From: Saccharina japonica
Taxonomy: Eukaryota > Sar > Phaeophyceae > Laminariales > Laminariaceae
DNA length: 64,000 bases
Reading direction: 5' to 3'
NCBI GenBank assembly: GCA_008828725.1
Contig: MEHQ01000533.1
Location: 520,226-584,225 of the forward strand
A program made the position numbers and the translations under genes. Position 1 is the stretch's first letter. Each line of letters starts with the position of its first letter. Positions 22,140-32,811 of this stretch are shown here, piece after piece. The notes below the pieces were generated by a model. It did not search any database, was not told the DNA's origin, and worked only from the letters and a program-made list of their open reading frames with translations.

Positions 22140-23638
22140 ACGAATCCGCCGAACGATGCCAGTTGGTGGAACACGAACCAGACCGTGCATTTGCCGCTGC
22201 TCTCGAGTCGGAGGAAGCGCTCGTGGCGCAGACCGCCGCAACCGCCACCACGGCTAGCGAGGGGGAAACCGCACGGCAAGAGGATGTACGCGCAACTCGA
22301 GAGGCAAAAGCGGCTGCACTTGGGCTGGATGTATCGGAGCGAGAGCAGAAGTGTGCGATCGCTGGTGTTGCCGAGCTGCAAGCAGCATCGCAGGAGAAAG
22401 ACATTGCCGCCGCTACCACCGCGAGTCAACTGGAAGCTTCTCGGCAAGAATCTGCACGCGCTTCTTTGTCAGCAAGCGAGGCTGCACAGGATCGCGACGC
22501 GTCGGAACAAGAGCGGACCCGTGCCGTTGATGCCTTTGTCGAAATGCGCTCAGAGCTCGAACAGGTTACCGAAGCCTTGAATTAAAACTGCGAATCAGCT
22601 GAGCACGACGGTTCAAGATCGCGATGCGTGGGAACGAGAGCGGAACCTTGCAACTGCTTCTTCGGTTGGAATGCGTTCAGAGCTCGACCAGGTCATCGCT
22701 TCTTTGAACAAAACTGCCAACCAGCTGGCGCTTTCGAAACGAGAAACAAACGGTCGTTCGTTTTGGAGGCAAACGCGGCGATGGTTGAGCGGGATAGGGC
22801 GACGTTGGCGCGGGACATTGCTGAGGCTGGCCTGGTCGAGGTGCAGGCGGCTCTCGACCGCACGCAGAGAAAGCGTGGTGATTTTTCCCTCGAAGAAGGA
22901 AGCTCCGCTACCACCGTGACGAATGTGAATGGCGTCGCTGGAATGGAGACGACTGCAGCCAGTAAAAAAGCGAGGTTCGCATTTTTTCCCAGTCGCGACG
23001 TCAATGCGGCAGCAGCGGCAGTAGCAGCAGCAGGATTCGTTCCCATTCAACCGGGCAGCAGTTCCATTTTCGGTTCATCAAACGTGTCTGGCAATGTAGG
23101 ACAGCCCCCAACACGTGTATTTGTTCGTGCCATTCCAGCCTTGTACCGCGACGGGGGTCGCTCGTCAGGTTCCGGCGCAGGCGAGCAAGGCGCATCTCTC
23201 GACGATTTTTTCTTGCAGTCCGACGAATGGTTGGAAAGCACCCACGATTATATCCAGTGGGTCTTTCCGACACAGCAAGCTTCGAGGGCCGTTCGAATCG
23301 CGCCAGTGTTGACCTTTCACGATATCGAAGAGGTCGCCAGGCACGGGGGGCACGTTCGGGGGAATATGGTGCTGGGGCTCGAAAACATGTTGTCTTTTTA
23401 CGGGCTAAGAATGTTGCAGCAGCGGGGAGACGAGGTGTGCATTTTACAAGGGGCCGACTTCAACCCCGAGGCCAAGTGCATGAAGCCGTCCGATCACAAC
23501 ACCCTTCGTCTGACCCACATAATAACGTCGTTGCTGTTGTTTAAGCTGGAGCAGTATGCGAATGCCCTGCAGGCGTTTCTGTGTGGCCTGTCTGAGCTCC
23601 GTACGCACCCATCGCAGGAGTTCTGGCGGAGCGTGTGA
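22140..23638 (+). pseudogene. OGFr coiled-coil gene, C-terminal two-thirds, frameshifted
   Basis: The plus strand encodes the end of the coiled coil and a complete OGFr domain (about 23,140-23,600): Tyr-Arg-Asp-Gly-Gly, His-Asp-Tyr-Ile-Gln-Trp-Val-Phe-Pro, Ala-Pro-Val-Leu-Thr-Phe, Met-Leu-Ser-Phe-Tyr-Gly-Leu-Arg, Asp-His-Asn-Thr-Leu-Arg-Leu-Thr. Compared with 36,675-39,986 it carries an extra base near 22,583 that creates a stop (Leu-Asn-stop) and another frame change near 22,755. The start and N-terminus are absent. The OGFr part itself is open and well conserved. A short product starting inside 22,628-22,800 is conceivable, but I treat the locus as a pseudogene. Confidence 0.8.
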
Positions 23639-23639
23639 T

Positions 23640-24060
23640 CGATTCCGATGCACCATATAACTATGGTGTTGGCATTTAACTAAAAGTAGCTTGTGATGCA
23701 CATCTTGAATCCGTTTGGTTGAAGCGTTTGCAGTGCAATTTCGAGTGATTGGTGACCACGCTTAGGGCAAATGATTCATGCACATTGAGCAGAGCCAACG
23801 ACATGCGTTGCTCTGCTGTTCCCTAGGTGCTGCCTTAATAGTGCGGGTATGGCGATCGGGGTGGTGGTGGTCGGTTTTAGGGTTAAGGTTAGAGTTCGGG
23901 TGGGAACTGCCAATCCGAACGTAATAAAGTGTCAGCCGACTTAGTTTTGGTGTTAGTATGACCCTCCCCTGTCTATGCCTCGGGAATAGGAGCAGAGTAT
24001 CCGCATGTGACCGTTTGGTGGGCGTGCTAGTTCAGAGGCTTGGCGTGAGCCGCTGTTAGG
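23640..24060. other. Intergenic DNA downstream of the OGFr gene, with telomere-like words
   Basis: Conserved with 36,250-36,670 in the other arm. It carries TTTTAGGGTTAAGGTTAGAG at 23,876-23,895. No gene. Confidence 0.5.
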
Positions 24061-24063
24061 CAG

Positions 24064-24249
24064 GCTCGTGAGTTTCGTTTCGCAACAACCACACGACATC
24101 CGGGAAGGTGGGACTTGGCGCAAACGGCTTGTCTTTGTGTCAGATATCCTTGCTCGCGGCCGCACCGTCGAAGCTATTGTCCCGCCGATTCTTGCGATTT
24201 GTCGCGAGTCATGCTTGAAGAAACTATCTGAAAGCGGCACGAAAAAATG
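24064..24249 (+). CDS. Candidate exon, unknown function, left-arm copy
   Basis: An open frame of 61 codons follows a possible splice acceptor (GTTAGGCAG, ending at 24,063) and runs to a TGA. It is rich in basic residues (Gly-Gly-Thr-Trp-Arg-Lys-Arg-Leu-Val, Ile-Leu-Ala-Arg-Gly-Arg) and contains Pro-Pro-Ile-Leu-Ala-Ile-Cys-Arg-Glu-Ser-Cys. The inverted copy at 36,036-36,248 keeps the frame despite a 6-base length difference, a multiple of three. Substitutions between the copies are mostly amino-acid-changing, so selection is not evident. I do not recognise the family. Confidence 0.3.
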
Positions 24250-24407
24250 AAAACATGGCTCGCAAAAACAAACTTCGAACGTTTATTGCGTTAAAACAAA
24301 GGAGTGCGCTTCAAACTCTGTGATAAACGGGGGATTTTCCGACTCGCAGTAGATACGCGTAGCCTATATAACACTCTTACAACATGTTGTGTTGAAAATA
24401 GAGACTC

Positions 24408-24581
24408 CACTTTATTCAAATGATATACGCTGTTCGCAAACGCAGACCGGTATTCTTCGCCAAGCTTATCGAGCAGAATCACCAGACTTGCAAGGCAGCG
24501 GTGGGTGACATGTGTGAAGCCACCGCCGTTCGCGCGGGGTTGCAGCTTTCTTGGGTTGGAATGGAATGGGCTGGGGTTCAT
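24408..24581 (-). CDS. Candidate exon, unknown function, left-arm copy
   Basis: The frame reads Met-Asn-Pro-Ser-Pro-Phe-His-Ser-Asn-Pro at its start and contains Gly-Gly-Gly-Phe-Thr-His-Val-Thr-His-Arg-Cys-Leu and Leu-Gly-Glu-Glu-Tyr-Arg. The matching frame at 35,718-35,894 is open too, with no indels and roughly six silent and nine replacement changes by my hand count. The family is unknown. It is transcribed away from the 24,064 candidate, so the two cannot belong to one transcript. Confidence 0.28.
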
Positions 24582-24599
24582 CAGCCGCTGTAAAAAAAA

Positions 24600-26180
24600 G
24601 CAGGGTCAAACAACGAGCGTAAGAACACCAGGGCCGAAAAACGATAGCCAGTTTTTCTTTACCCGAAAGAGAACCAAAACCCTTCAGACGTTTTGTTTTC
24701 GCTCGATCTCTGCTCATTCTTTGTCCGCATGAACGTACATATCATGGAATGTTTACGTTTGCACGTGATACCAGACGGGATATATACCACAGCCTGTAGT
24801 ACCGCTTCCCTTGTGTGCTGGTGCTGCGATGAACGTACTGTTTGGTGCTGAATTTTCTTTCGTCGTGACGTTTTCTCTTTTTAGTTAGTCCGTTTAGTGA
24901 CCACGGACTAAATTCAGGGAAATTAGCTAACCAATGTGACAACATCATTATCATCATCATCATCATCATAACCATTGTCGCAGCAGCAGCATCATGCAAC
25001 GAGGAGGACAGGCGCATCGCCGAAAAACGATCCCGTCTGGCACACCAAAAATCGCAAGGCCTGGGCCTAAAACAAGAACAAGGAGTGAACGGCATGTCTT
25101 GATTCTTGACATCGTTCAATTAATCATTAAAAATACCTGAAGAAATACGTACTCGGATGCTCACTGGATGCTCGTATTGATATGCTCTCCGCGTTATCAG
25201 AGGTACCTCTCCGAAATGTATCGTCTGCAACAACACATAAACCATGCCATACAGCACCGCAGTCACAGACTGCTGACAACGTGTGGCCCACCACCGATAG
25301 CAAAAAAAATAGAGAGGATACAAGAGGCAAAGCAACACTGCAATGACAGCGACAAAGCAAAAACAGAAAGCAAGATACACGAGACGCCAGTGCGAACAAA
25401 CGATGACGACAACTCGACATCTATAAAACGGCTTTTCCGACAAGAAAGCAGCAGTCGATGCAACGAACGACACTGCTCTTTTTCTATACCTCTCGAAGGA
25501 CAAGCAAGAGCAAACATCTCGAGGCGCCTCTCTGCCTCGCTAAGTAGAAGTCATTATCCCCCTATCGCACCCCGAAAGACAACAAGACGAGTACCAAGCA
25601 CCCTAACAGACTCACGCAACACAAATGCGTGGGGGCAGGCGAGCACTGCGACAACTTTGAGGGGGGGCCTAGACGGCTATACTGACAACAGCCAACTACT
25701 GGTAGAAGCAGCGCACCTATTGCGAAAGGTCTTTGTCTTCGACCGCGAGAAACCGTCCATCAAGAGCACACTATGATACAACGTAAAACGTCCTCGGGTC
25801 GGGGCAGTATACCTTAAAACAGCCCCCCGAGAAAGACCGCATTTTGCACAAGGGGATTGAGGAAGGTGCTCTTCTCCCGATGTACATGCGGGGCGCCAAC
25901 CACTCTGCCCCCGCCCCCCTGCGTCTCACAGCACGACAGCACTGTCCCCTTGCGCCCCTACGAAACAAATACCGCGCGTTTCGTCCTAGATGTCTGAGGT
26001 ACAAACGAAAATGCACTGCCAACAACTCTCCCTGGCGAAAGGCCCGGGCTAAGCACTTGCCCGCACAAAGGCAGTACGAGTAGACACGAAGAAAACCAAA
26101 AATATTTTGATACCTATCATAGCGTGCACAAGTTACCCTTACGCGACTCTCAGATGGCAAGAATGGTTCAACCGGACACA
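24600..26180. other. Conserved non-coding part of the palindrome arm
   Basis: Shared with 34,150-35,690 (inverted) and, more distantly, 60,950-62,130. A TCATCATCATCATCATAACC microsatellite lies at 24,950. Frames of 80-200 codons on both strands (for example plus 25,168-25,776 and minus 25,120-25,503) change frame between the three copies, so no protein is supported. It may be intron or UTR of the candidate spliced gene at 26,184-26,800. Confidence 0.4.
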
Positions 26181-26183
26181 GCA

Positions 26184-26314
26184 TCACAGCAAGACACGAC
26201 CCAGCTGGGGAAGCCGGGCGAGCTTCCTGGTCACATCGTACTTTCCTGGCCCGGTGCCCACCTCTGACCTGACACCCATCATCATGGACCAATTGAAAGT
26301 GTCTACGTTGGCAT
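26184..26314 (-). CDS. Candidate terminal exon of a spliced gene, left-arm copy
   Basis: After a pyrimidine-rich tract and the acceptor CCCTTGCAG (intron end at 26,315), the minus strand stays open for 42 codons to a TGA. It reads Ala-Asn-Val-Asp-Thr-Phe-Asn-Trp-Ser-Met-Met-Met, then Val-Gly-Thr-Gly-Pro-Gly-Lys-Tyr-Asp-Val, then Ala-Arg-Leu-Pro-Gln-Leu-Gly-Arg-Val-Leu-Leu. The right-arm copy (34,019) has frame-breaking indels. The third copy (60,776) has the same acceptor and keeps Trp-Ser-Met at the same place. The preceding intron (26,315-26,673, 359 nt, GTAAGG donor) matches a 355-nt intron in the other arm. The upstream exon would end at 26,674 and include 26,674-26,800. Function unknown. 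Confidence 0.35.
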
Positions 26315-26673
26315 CTGCAAGGGACACGCGAAGGGGGCGAAGAAGTAGGGAGGGGGGACAAGGAGCGAGGTGCTCAAGTACAGCAATGCGAAAGAACGGT
26401 GCTGGGGTATGCGTGTTATTTGATTATAGTGCAACCCTAAACATTTCTGCCTCGCCAGGCTCCTCAATTGACGAGAGGTAACTCCATACCTTTCGATCCG
26501 ATGTGTTAAATCCCCCATAATACCCGTTAGCTACCTACAGTAGTCTAGGCCGCGGTCTTGTCTATAGGGTTTAGCTTACAATGTTGATCCCATGTTGGTT
26601 GCTGGGAAAGGTATCATATGTCCTTGTAGCTTCTACAGTGTGGATCATCAGACAGTTGAGGTGCTGCCCTTAC

Positions 26674-26800
26674 CATGGCACGCGTCGAAAACGGTGTTGC
26701 ACATGCCCCCCTTGGCAGTTCCACCTCGCGCTTCGAACGGGGGAAACGGCTTGGAATCGTCAGCCAACTCGCCCCGGTTGCCACCACCCTTGAGATAAGC
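26674..26800 (-). CDS. Candidate upstream exon ending at a GTAAGG donor, left-arm copy
   Basis: Minus-strand sequence ending ...GACGCGTGCCATG followed by GTAAGG. Two frames remain open across it in this copy: Arg-Glu-Val-Glu-Leu-Pro-Arg-Gly-Ala-Cys-Ala and Gly-Gly-Thr-Ala-Lys-Gly-Gly-Met-Cys-Asn. Changes between the arms do not favour either, and the 5' boundary is not known. The counterpart is 33,540-33,663 on the plus strand. Confidence 0.25.
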
Positions 26801-26819
26801 AAATAAGCAAGGGCGGCGG

Positions 26820-28400
26820 GACCAGTTTAATTCCTAAGGTTTCGCCTAGGGTGGACTCAACGCGAACTGTTAAGGTTTTTATTTGCATGGTTATTGCCAT
26901 TCTTGATCCCCCTTTTACACCTGTGTATTTACTCCGGCGGTGTCCTCCCATCCGAGGTAACGCGCTACACCTCTCTCCGTCACACACCCCACTTTTTCCC
27001 TGCCTTCCACATTTATTACACCGTGCATCAACCCAGGTCTTCCCAACGATTAATGACTAGTTGTGCTTTCTTGCACGCCAGACTTCTTCTCGCCGTGTTC
27101 TTGTCGACGTTGGCCGGCCGCAACCTTCAACAAACACGGGACATGCACAAACATCCAAGAAAAAAACACCCCCCTCTCTACCGAGAATCGAACGCTCGCT
27201 GTCTTCGACCGGCTCGAGCCCAACAATGGGCATAGCGTAATCCATTCGCTGCACAAGAGTACAGCACTATTAGTAGTCTACAGGAGTACAACCATTTTGT
27301 CATGCGGCCTTGCAGTAACGGCCGAAAGCCCTCGGTATTCCACCCCCGTTGGAAGGAAGAGGCGCGAGGCAGGCCAGCAAAGTTTCGCAAGAAGCAGCAA
27401 ATACACCCTCGAATGCGTGCGGGCTACGTTTGAACCACCCAGCAATGCGACCACGCGTGGGTTTCAGTAGGCGCACTCAAGGTAAGTACAGTGGACTGGA
27501 AGGGGGGGGGGGTGAATGAAGAGTAACAACCCCCCCAACACGACGATATGTAAAGGTTTGGACTCCATGCAAGACCGCCTGAACGGTTTCATCAGCCAGC
27601 TAGATACAACCCATCCACCGGTTAGTCACCTGTGGTAATCGATGTGCCATTCAAAAACCACACAGTTCGCCTGTATATACTACGTACCAGCTATAGGGGT
27701 TATCAGACAAATGACAACAACAAAAAATACGGTCACCCTTCATCTCTTTAGACATAAATTAACCTTGAACCACCAGCAAGGGTTCATTGAAAACAAACTG
27801 CCCACAGCTTGATCCCTCTGGCATTTGCAGGCTTCAACGGTATTATATCTTGAGTGGATCAATGCATGACGAAGGATGCGGGACAAAACGTAAAAAAACA
27901 AAGGCTGGGACCATTTAAGTCTCCAGCCCCTAATCCCTGCCCCTACGCGCAGGGTTGAAGACCCAAATCCAAAACTTCAAAACGCCATTTCTGTGGAAAC
28001 CTAAGGGAGAAAGAAATTGTGAAATGATTTTCCATGAAGACAAAGCAAATCGCCTCCTTACATTGGTGCGGCAAGACGAACACGCTACGTTTTATCCACC
28101 CCACACACCAGGGGTAACGCGTAAATTTCATAGAGAAAACGTGCACGAATGTGGTGCCACAATTTATGTCGCTGGTCCTGGGCGTTCTGATTAGTTGGCA
28201 GAATTTGTGTCGCTGATTTTAGGCATTCTGAATTGGTGCCTTAACTTGTGTCGCTAATTCTGGCATTCAGACTAGACAAAAGTGTGTTCACAAACGAATT
28301 GAGTGGGTCTAAAACACATCTCCGAACGCTCTTGATCGGAGCTTTCGAATGCGCCTGTCAGAAGTATGCAGATGCAAGGAGCTGAGAAGCTACGAGAAGG
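26820..28400. other. Rest of the left palindrome arm, no gene
   Basis: Matched by 31,030-33,530 inverted. A tRNA-like stretch lies on the minus strand at about 27,180-27,270 (GTGCAGCGAATGGATTACG, then GTTCGATTCTCGG), and its partner is at 33,095-33,170. A 12-base G run is at 27,500-27,511. The empty site for the 395-bp fold-back element is near 28,160, and the empty site for the ~500-bp element is near 27,520. Confidence 0.5.
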
Positions 28401-30449
28401 AACATACTATAGCGTGCCGTTGGCTCTGGTTGCTGTCAGCCCAAACCTGACCTGCAATGCCAACACCAAGGCAACATGTAACCAGCCATCGACCACAAAC
28501 CCAATCAGCCCCGTCTTTCCCCCTCGGCCCTTCTCGCGCAGTTGACCCACAGTAGATGGCTTGGGGCGTTCAGCAGACGTGCCAGCTTTGCAAGGGTGGT
28601 ATGCGGAGGGGCTGGTCTCTGGCCCCTCGTTTTTGAGTGGCGCCGTACGGTGGGGACGTCCGCTTGCTGTTCGCACACCTTCATCTGCGGGCCGGGCCTG
28701 GTTGACTGAGGGATGAATTGCCAGAAAAGGCTTCGAAACCATGGCACGCTTTGTTGCGGCACAGGCGAGCATACGTGATTTATGGGTGTGCACCGACAAT
28801 TTGTGTTTGTATCAATGTGTAAGTTATTTTTTTCTGATTTTCTGGCTCGTCAAGATGTTGCTAAAATATTGTGAAGTACTGGGGGTATACATAGTGGGAA
28901 CGCATATCAGAACCATTGATTTTAATTGTTTTTTCACACCCGAGATTCAATAGTTTCAGTATTTTCCTTTTTGTCGTGCATTTGTGTTTTTACTGAAACC
29001 AATCAAACGTCAGGGCTGTCGTGAGGGGGATGCCGCGCTGAGTAGTCCATAAAATGTGTTCGTTTTGATCGGCGTTGGAGTCGTGCGTTTCACCGTGCTT
29101 TGTTTGTGTCGCAGATTTTATTTGATCGATCATAGCTTTCGACTGTCTATCGTCTCTGATTTCGATTTTATTGTCATATTCGTAATGCCCGCGACACTAC
29201 GAATAAGAGGCATCAGTCTTTTTTTGTGTGTGTTTTACCTGGTATTGTTTTTTATCTACGAAAAAAAGGTGTACGAGTATACTCGTAAGAAGTATTGGTC
29301 AAGTGAATAAATCGCGAAATGAACAAAAGCTGGTAAGAGGAAGGAGGCTCGAACCCATGACGTCGAGGCATGCATGATGTTGAGGCTACAAGTGCGAAAT
29401 CCTATGTGTATTTCCACTTGTGAAAGGCAGCTATAACGACAACTTCGGGACATGAAATGTTTATTTACAAACACATGTCGCGGATCGTTTCCCTTTTTGT
29501 TTTTCCCGATAATCTCTGCTTTGTGCCTCGAATTGTCACCATATTTGTCCCGGCAGCCATTCTTCAAGTGAATGCTGGAAAAGTTATGTGTTGGGTATAT
29601 AGCACTTCCCACTCGCCTGCACAGTCACGCTATAAAACCAGCAGCATACATGCAGTATCATACGTCGTACACATTTTCGAGTTGATCGAATTTCGCAGAT
29701 TTCGTAGCTTCGATCTCCGAGGAATGTCCCTCGCCACGGACTTTACGGGGAGATGAAGAACCTTCAAGCTCTTTTCAGCCTAGAGGTATAAGTGGTCATG
29801 CTCCGGCTCAATCACAGGCATAGCATTCGCAAAAGTGAACGGTCTAGCCACCAAGCTACAAGCTACAGTACGTGCTATAGCTCGGAAGGTAGATCGTCCG
29901 CTTCTGAGCATGGTAAGCGTGTGCCCGAGTCAAGCATACTCACTTGTTTTTCCAGGTTGAAAAGGGTACGTGACTCTGTATAGTATATACAGACATAGCG
30001 TTACCCACTGGTCTACATAGTTACTTACGGTGGTATCCATATACCAGGTATGGTACTACCCAACTAGCCTAAAGCCCCCGCAGTCACGTGACACTCTGTA
30101 GACCAGTGGGTAGTGCTGTATACCCCAAAAAATACATCCTGTCGAATTTGTTGAATCTCGGCAACTCTGTAACATTGTGCTCACGTGACTCTGCAGGCCA
30201 GTCAGCGGGTAGTGCTATACATCCAACAAAATACTTGGTGCCACTCTGGCCCAAAATACAAGCACCATTACGATTAACTATTAGTATAAAAAAGTTCCCT
30301 ATATTCCGGGTCAGAGTGGTGTACGTTTTCGGGTTCGTTGGATATCGCTGAATTCGGAACATTGATACCCGGGGCATACTCCCCTCGCCACGTATCATAC
30401 GTAGCATCCAGGCGCACACTGTCATAACTATCCATAATGTTTAAAAAAT

Positions 30450-30545
30450 AACAATGTTGAAACCTGCTTGATTCGAACGCCCGGCACATTTTTTTGCGTG
30501 GTGCTATGCATTGCACTATCCACTGGACTACTTGGTGAGTAGCCA
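30450..30545 (-). other. tRNA-like sequence
   Basis: On the minus strand it has an A-box-like TAGTCCAGTGGATAGTGC and, about 50 nt on, a B-box-like GCGTTCGAATC. The acceptor ends do not pair, so it is a decayed tRNA or a SINE head, not a working tRNA gene. Confidence 0.4.
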
Positions 30546-30770
30546 GTGAGTAGTGGTATGTAACCCACAAAGTATATGTGGCCAGTTCGAATCATGTCGA
30601 TTTCATATTTGTTATTTTCGAGCGTGCGCGCTACAAACGTTATTAATGGCTATGATAGTATGCTCCTGGATGCTACAGTAGTATGATACGTGACGAGGGG
30701 AGTGTGCCCCGGAGACCAATACAGCATGTTAAGATTCAACGAACCCCAACCTATATATTTTGTTTGTGGA

Positions 30771-30833
30771 ATAGCACTACCCGCTGGCCTATACAGTCAC
30801 GTGACGGAATAGGCCAGTGGGCAGTGCTATAAA
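30771..30833. repeat. Palindrome centred on TCACGTGA
   Basis: TAGCACTACCCGCTGGCCTAT on the left is mirrored by ATAGGCCAGTGGGCAGTGCTA on the right (about 19 of 21 bases), around ACAGTCACGTGACGGA. Half-copies are scattered through 29,600-30,560. Confidence 0.65.
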
Positions 30834-31261
30834 ACCAGCATCAGTGTTCGGTTATTTTCGGCCGGATCTCAAAAGGATTCGGGAACAAGTGTGATACCAT
30901 AAAATACCCCTGATAGCTGGCTTTCGATATCTGCAACAATGCTTGGCTGCGTTGCCGTAGTTGTTGAGATCTGGCGATTTTCGTGACTTCTGTTTGACGG
31001 TAAAAGTGTACCTGGTACGTTGCTACTCGTAGCTTCTCAGCTCGCTGCATCTACATACTTATGATAGGCTCATTCGAAAGCTCCGGTCAAGAGCGTTCGG
31101 ATGTGTATTTAGACTCACTCAATTCGTTCGTCATGACTCTTCTTTAAATCTGAGTGCCACAATCAGCGACACAAATTATGGCACCAATTTAGAATGCCCA
31201 AAATCTGCGACACAAATTCTGGCACCAATGCAGAACGCCCAGGACCACCCACCTAAATTAT

Positions 31262-31656
31262 CAGAGCCTTCCTCGGGAAAATTCCCGAAGATTTCGGGAA
31301 TCGAGTAAATCAACCATATCAAACTAACCAATGCCGAATAAACAATGTTAAAAGCACCACAAGAAAGACAAAGCCACGGCGAATCGAATTACGGTGTTTG
31401 TTTTTTTTTACCCAGTAGGAACCGCGGTATGGTCCATGGTAATTTACCACGGGAATTGGCTGCCAATTCCCATGGAAAATTGCCATGGACCATACCGCGG
31501 TTCCTACTTCATAAAGAAAAACACCGTCATTTGATTCGCCGTGGTTTTGTCTTTCTTGTGGGCCTTTTAACATTGTTTATTCGGCATTGGTTAGTTTGAT
31601 ATGGTTGATTTACTCGATTCCCGAAATCTTCGGGAATTTTCCCGAGGAAGGCCCTG
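31262..31656. mobile_element. Fold-back hAT-type MITE, 395 bp
   Basis: The element is almost one perfect hairpin: its two halves of about 190 bp are inverted copies, meeting at ATTGGCTGCCAAT (about 31,460). The ends are CAGAGCCTTCCTCGGG and CCCGAGGAAGGCCCTG. It is flanked by an exact 8-bp duplication, TAAATTAT (31,254-31,261 and 31,657-31,664). The 8-bp duplication and CAGRG ends point to hAT transposase. The mirrored site in the left arm (near 28,160) is uninterrupted. Two mirror-image frames (minus 31,319-31,573 and plus 31,345-31,599) are products of the palindrome, not genes. Confidence 0.9.
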
Positions 31657-32290
31657 TAAATTATGGCACCACATTTGTGCATGTTTTATCCATGAAATTT
31701 ACACGTTACCCCTAGTTTGTGGGGTGGTTACAGCGTAGCATGTTCGTCTTGATGCACCAATGTAAGGAGGCGATTTGTTTGGTTTCACAGATAATAATCT
31801 GCAATTTCTTTCTCCCTTGGGTTTCCACATAAATATCGTTTTTAATTTTTGGCTTTAGTCCTTCAACCGGACGCGTAGGGGTAGGAGTCCGGGGCTGGAG
31901 ACTTTACATAGCTCCAGTCTTTTCCCCCCGTTTTGTCCCACATCCTTCGTCATACATTGACCCACTCAAGATAGAATACCGCTGAAGCCTGCAAGTGCCA
32001 GAGAGATCAAGCTGTGGGAAGTTTGTTTTTAATGCACCCTGCCGGTGGTTCAAGGTTCATTTATGATGGCCAGAGAGATGAAGGGTGACCGGTTGTTTTT
32101 TGTTGGCATGCGTCTGATAACACCTATAGCTGGTACGTTACATATACAGGCGAAATGTGCGATTTTTGAACGGCACATGGATCACCACAGGCGACTACCT
32201 GGTGGATGGGCTGTATCTAGCAGGTCGATTAAACCGTTCAGGTGGTCTTGCATGAAGTCCAACCCTTTAAATATCGTCGTGTTGGGGGGG

Positions 32291-32811
32291 GGTATACTTC
32301 ATTTTCATGCATGGTCGTAGTCGTATGACCATAGACCCTCGCATCCCTACGATGCCGGGACGGAGCATGTCGGGTTTTCACCGACCAGGCAGACATTGCT
32401 AGCACCAAGCGCGAAGTGCCGTGAGGTGTTGGGCGAGTCGCATGAAGGGTGAGCTGCATCCTACTAAGAACCTCTTGTCAGGCGGACTTGCATATGGACG
32501 ACAGCTTCAATGAGTTAATTTGATGTCTGGTGTGGCTACTTCCTGAGATAGCAATGGGAGCACTATGTATCTGCCTCATGAATGCCTTACCATATCACAC
32601 TACGTGATACGACCATTCCCCTTCTGCGGAGTTGAGTTTCCCGACCCCGCACAAATGATCTACTCGACCGCCAGCCTTGGGTAACCGCCAAAAAAAGCAA
32701 GAAAAACAAAACGGTACCCCCTGGTTGTCTAGCTCACGCACTGAGAGGCAAATTTTTACAGCGTCGTCGCCAGGCGACGCCAACCCAACCCATACATATA
32801 TAATATATGAG
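32291..32811 (-). mobile_element. ~500-bp dispersed element, copy 2
   Basis: Inverted relative to the copies at 13,280 and 50,290. It lies between two G runs (ending 32,290 and starting about 32,811). The left-arm sequence has a single G run followed directly by the downstream sequence, so this is a filled site. The 5' end is GGTTGGGTTGGCGTCG read on the minus strand, and the 3' end is the CATGCATGAAAATGAAGTA word. The minus-strand frame at 32,238-32,459 recurs at 50,533 only because the nucleotides do. Confidence 0.75.

Larger units (their letters stand above)
22140..28400. repeat. Left arm of a giant imperfect palindrome
   Basis: Read inverted, this arm matches 31,030-38,110 along its whole length. 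Paired landmarks: the OGFr C-terminus (23,638 and 36,675), the TTAGGGTTAAGGTTAGAG-type motif (23,878 and 36,420), the candidate exons at 24,064 and 24,408, the CATCATTATCATC microsatellite (24,945, diverged in the other arm), intron 26,315-26,673, the poly-C/G region (27,500 and 32,280), GAAGGATGCGGGACAAAACG-type sequence (27,873 and 31,934), and GTGTCGCTGATT-type repeats (28,210 and 31,165). Two insertions present in the right arm are absent here. Confidence 0.85.
28400..31030. other. Spacer of the giant palindrome
   Basis: Unique DNA between the arms. No gene is supported. It holds several scattered copies of a short motif combining TCACGTGA with GGCCAGTGGGTAGTGCTATA (near 29,600, 29,975, 30,085, 30,180, 30,535 and 30,770-30,833). 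The last of these is a perfect-looking hairpin. There are two minus-strand tRNA-like stretches: 29,330-29,420 (B-box GGGTTCGAGCC) and 30,450-30,545 (TAGTCCAGTGGATAGTGC, then GCGTTCGAATC). Frames here are short and overlap these repeats. Confidence 0.5.

Noticed and set aside
25120..25776. Overlapping 127- and 202-codon frames on opposite strands
   Set aside because: The right-arm and third copies shift frame repeatedly, so protein-level conservation is not seen.
31319..31599. Two nearly identical 84-codon frames on opposite strands
   Set aside because: Created by the perfect palindrome of the fold-back MITE.
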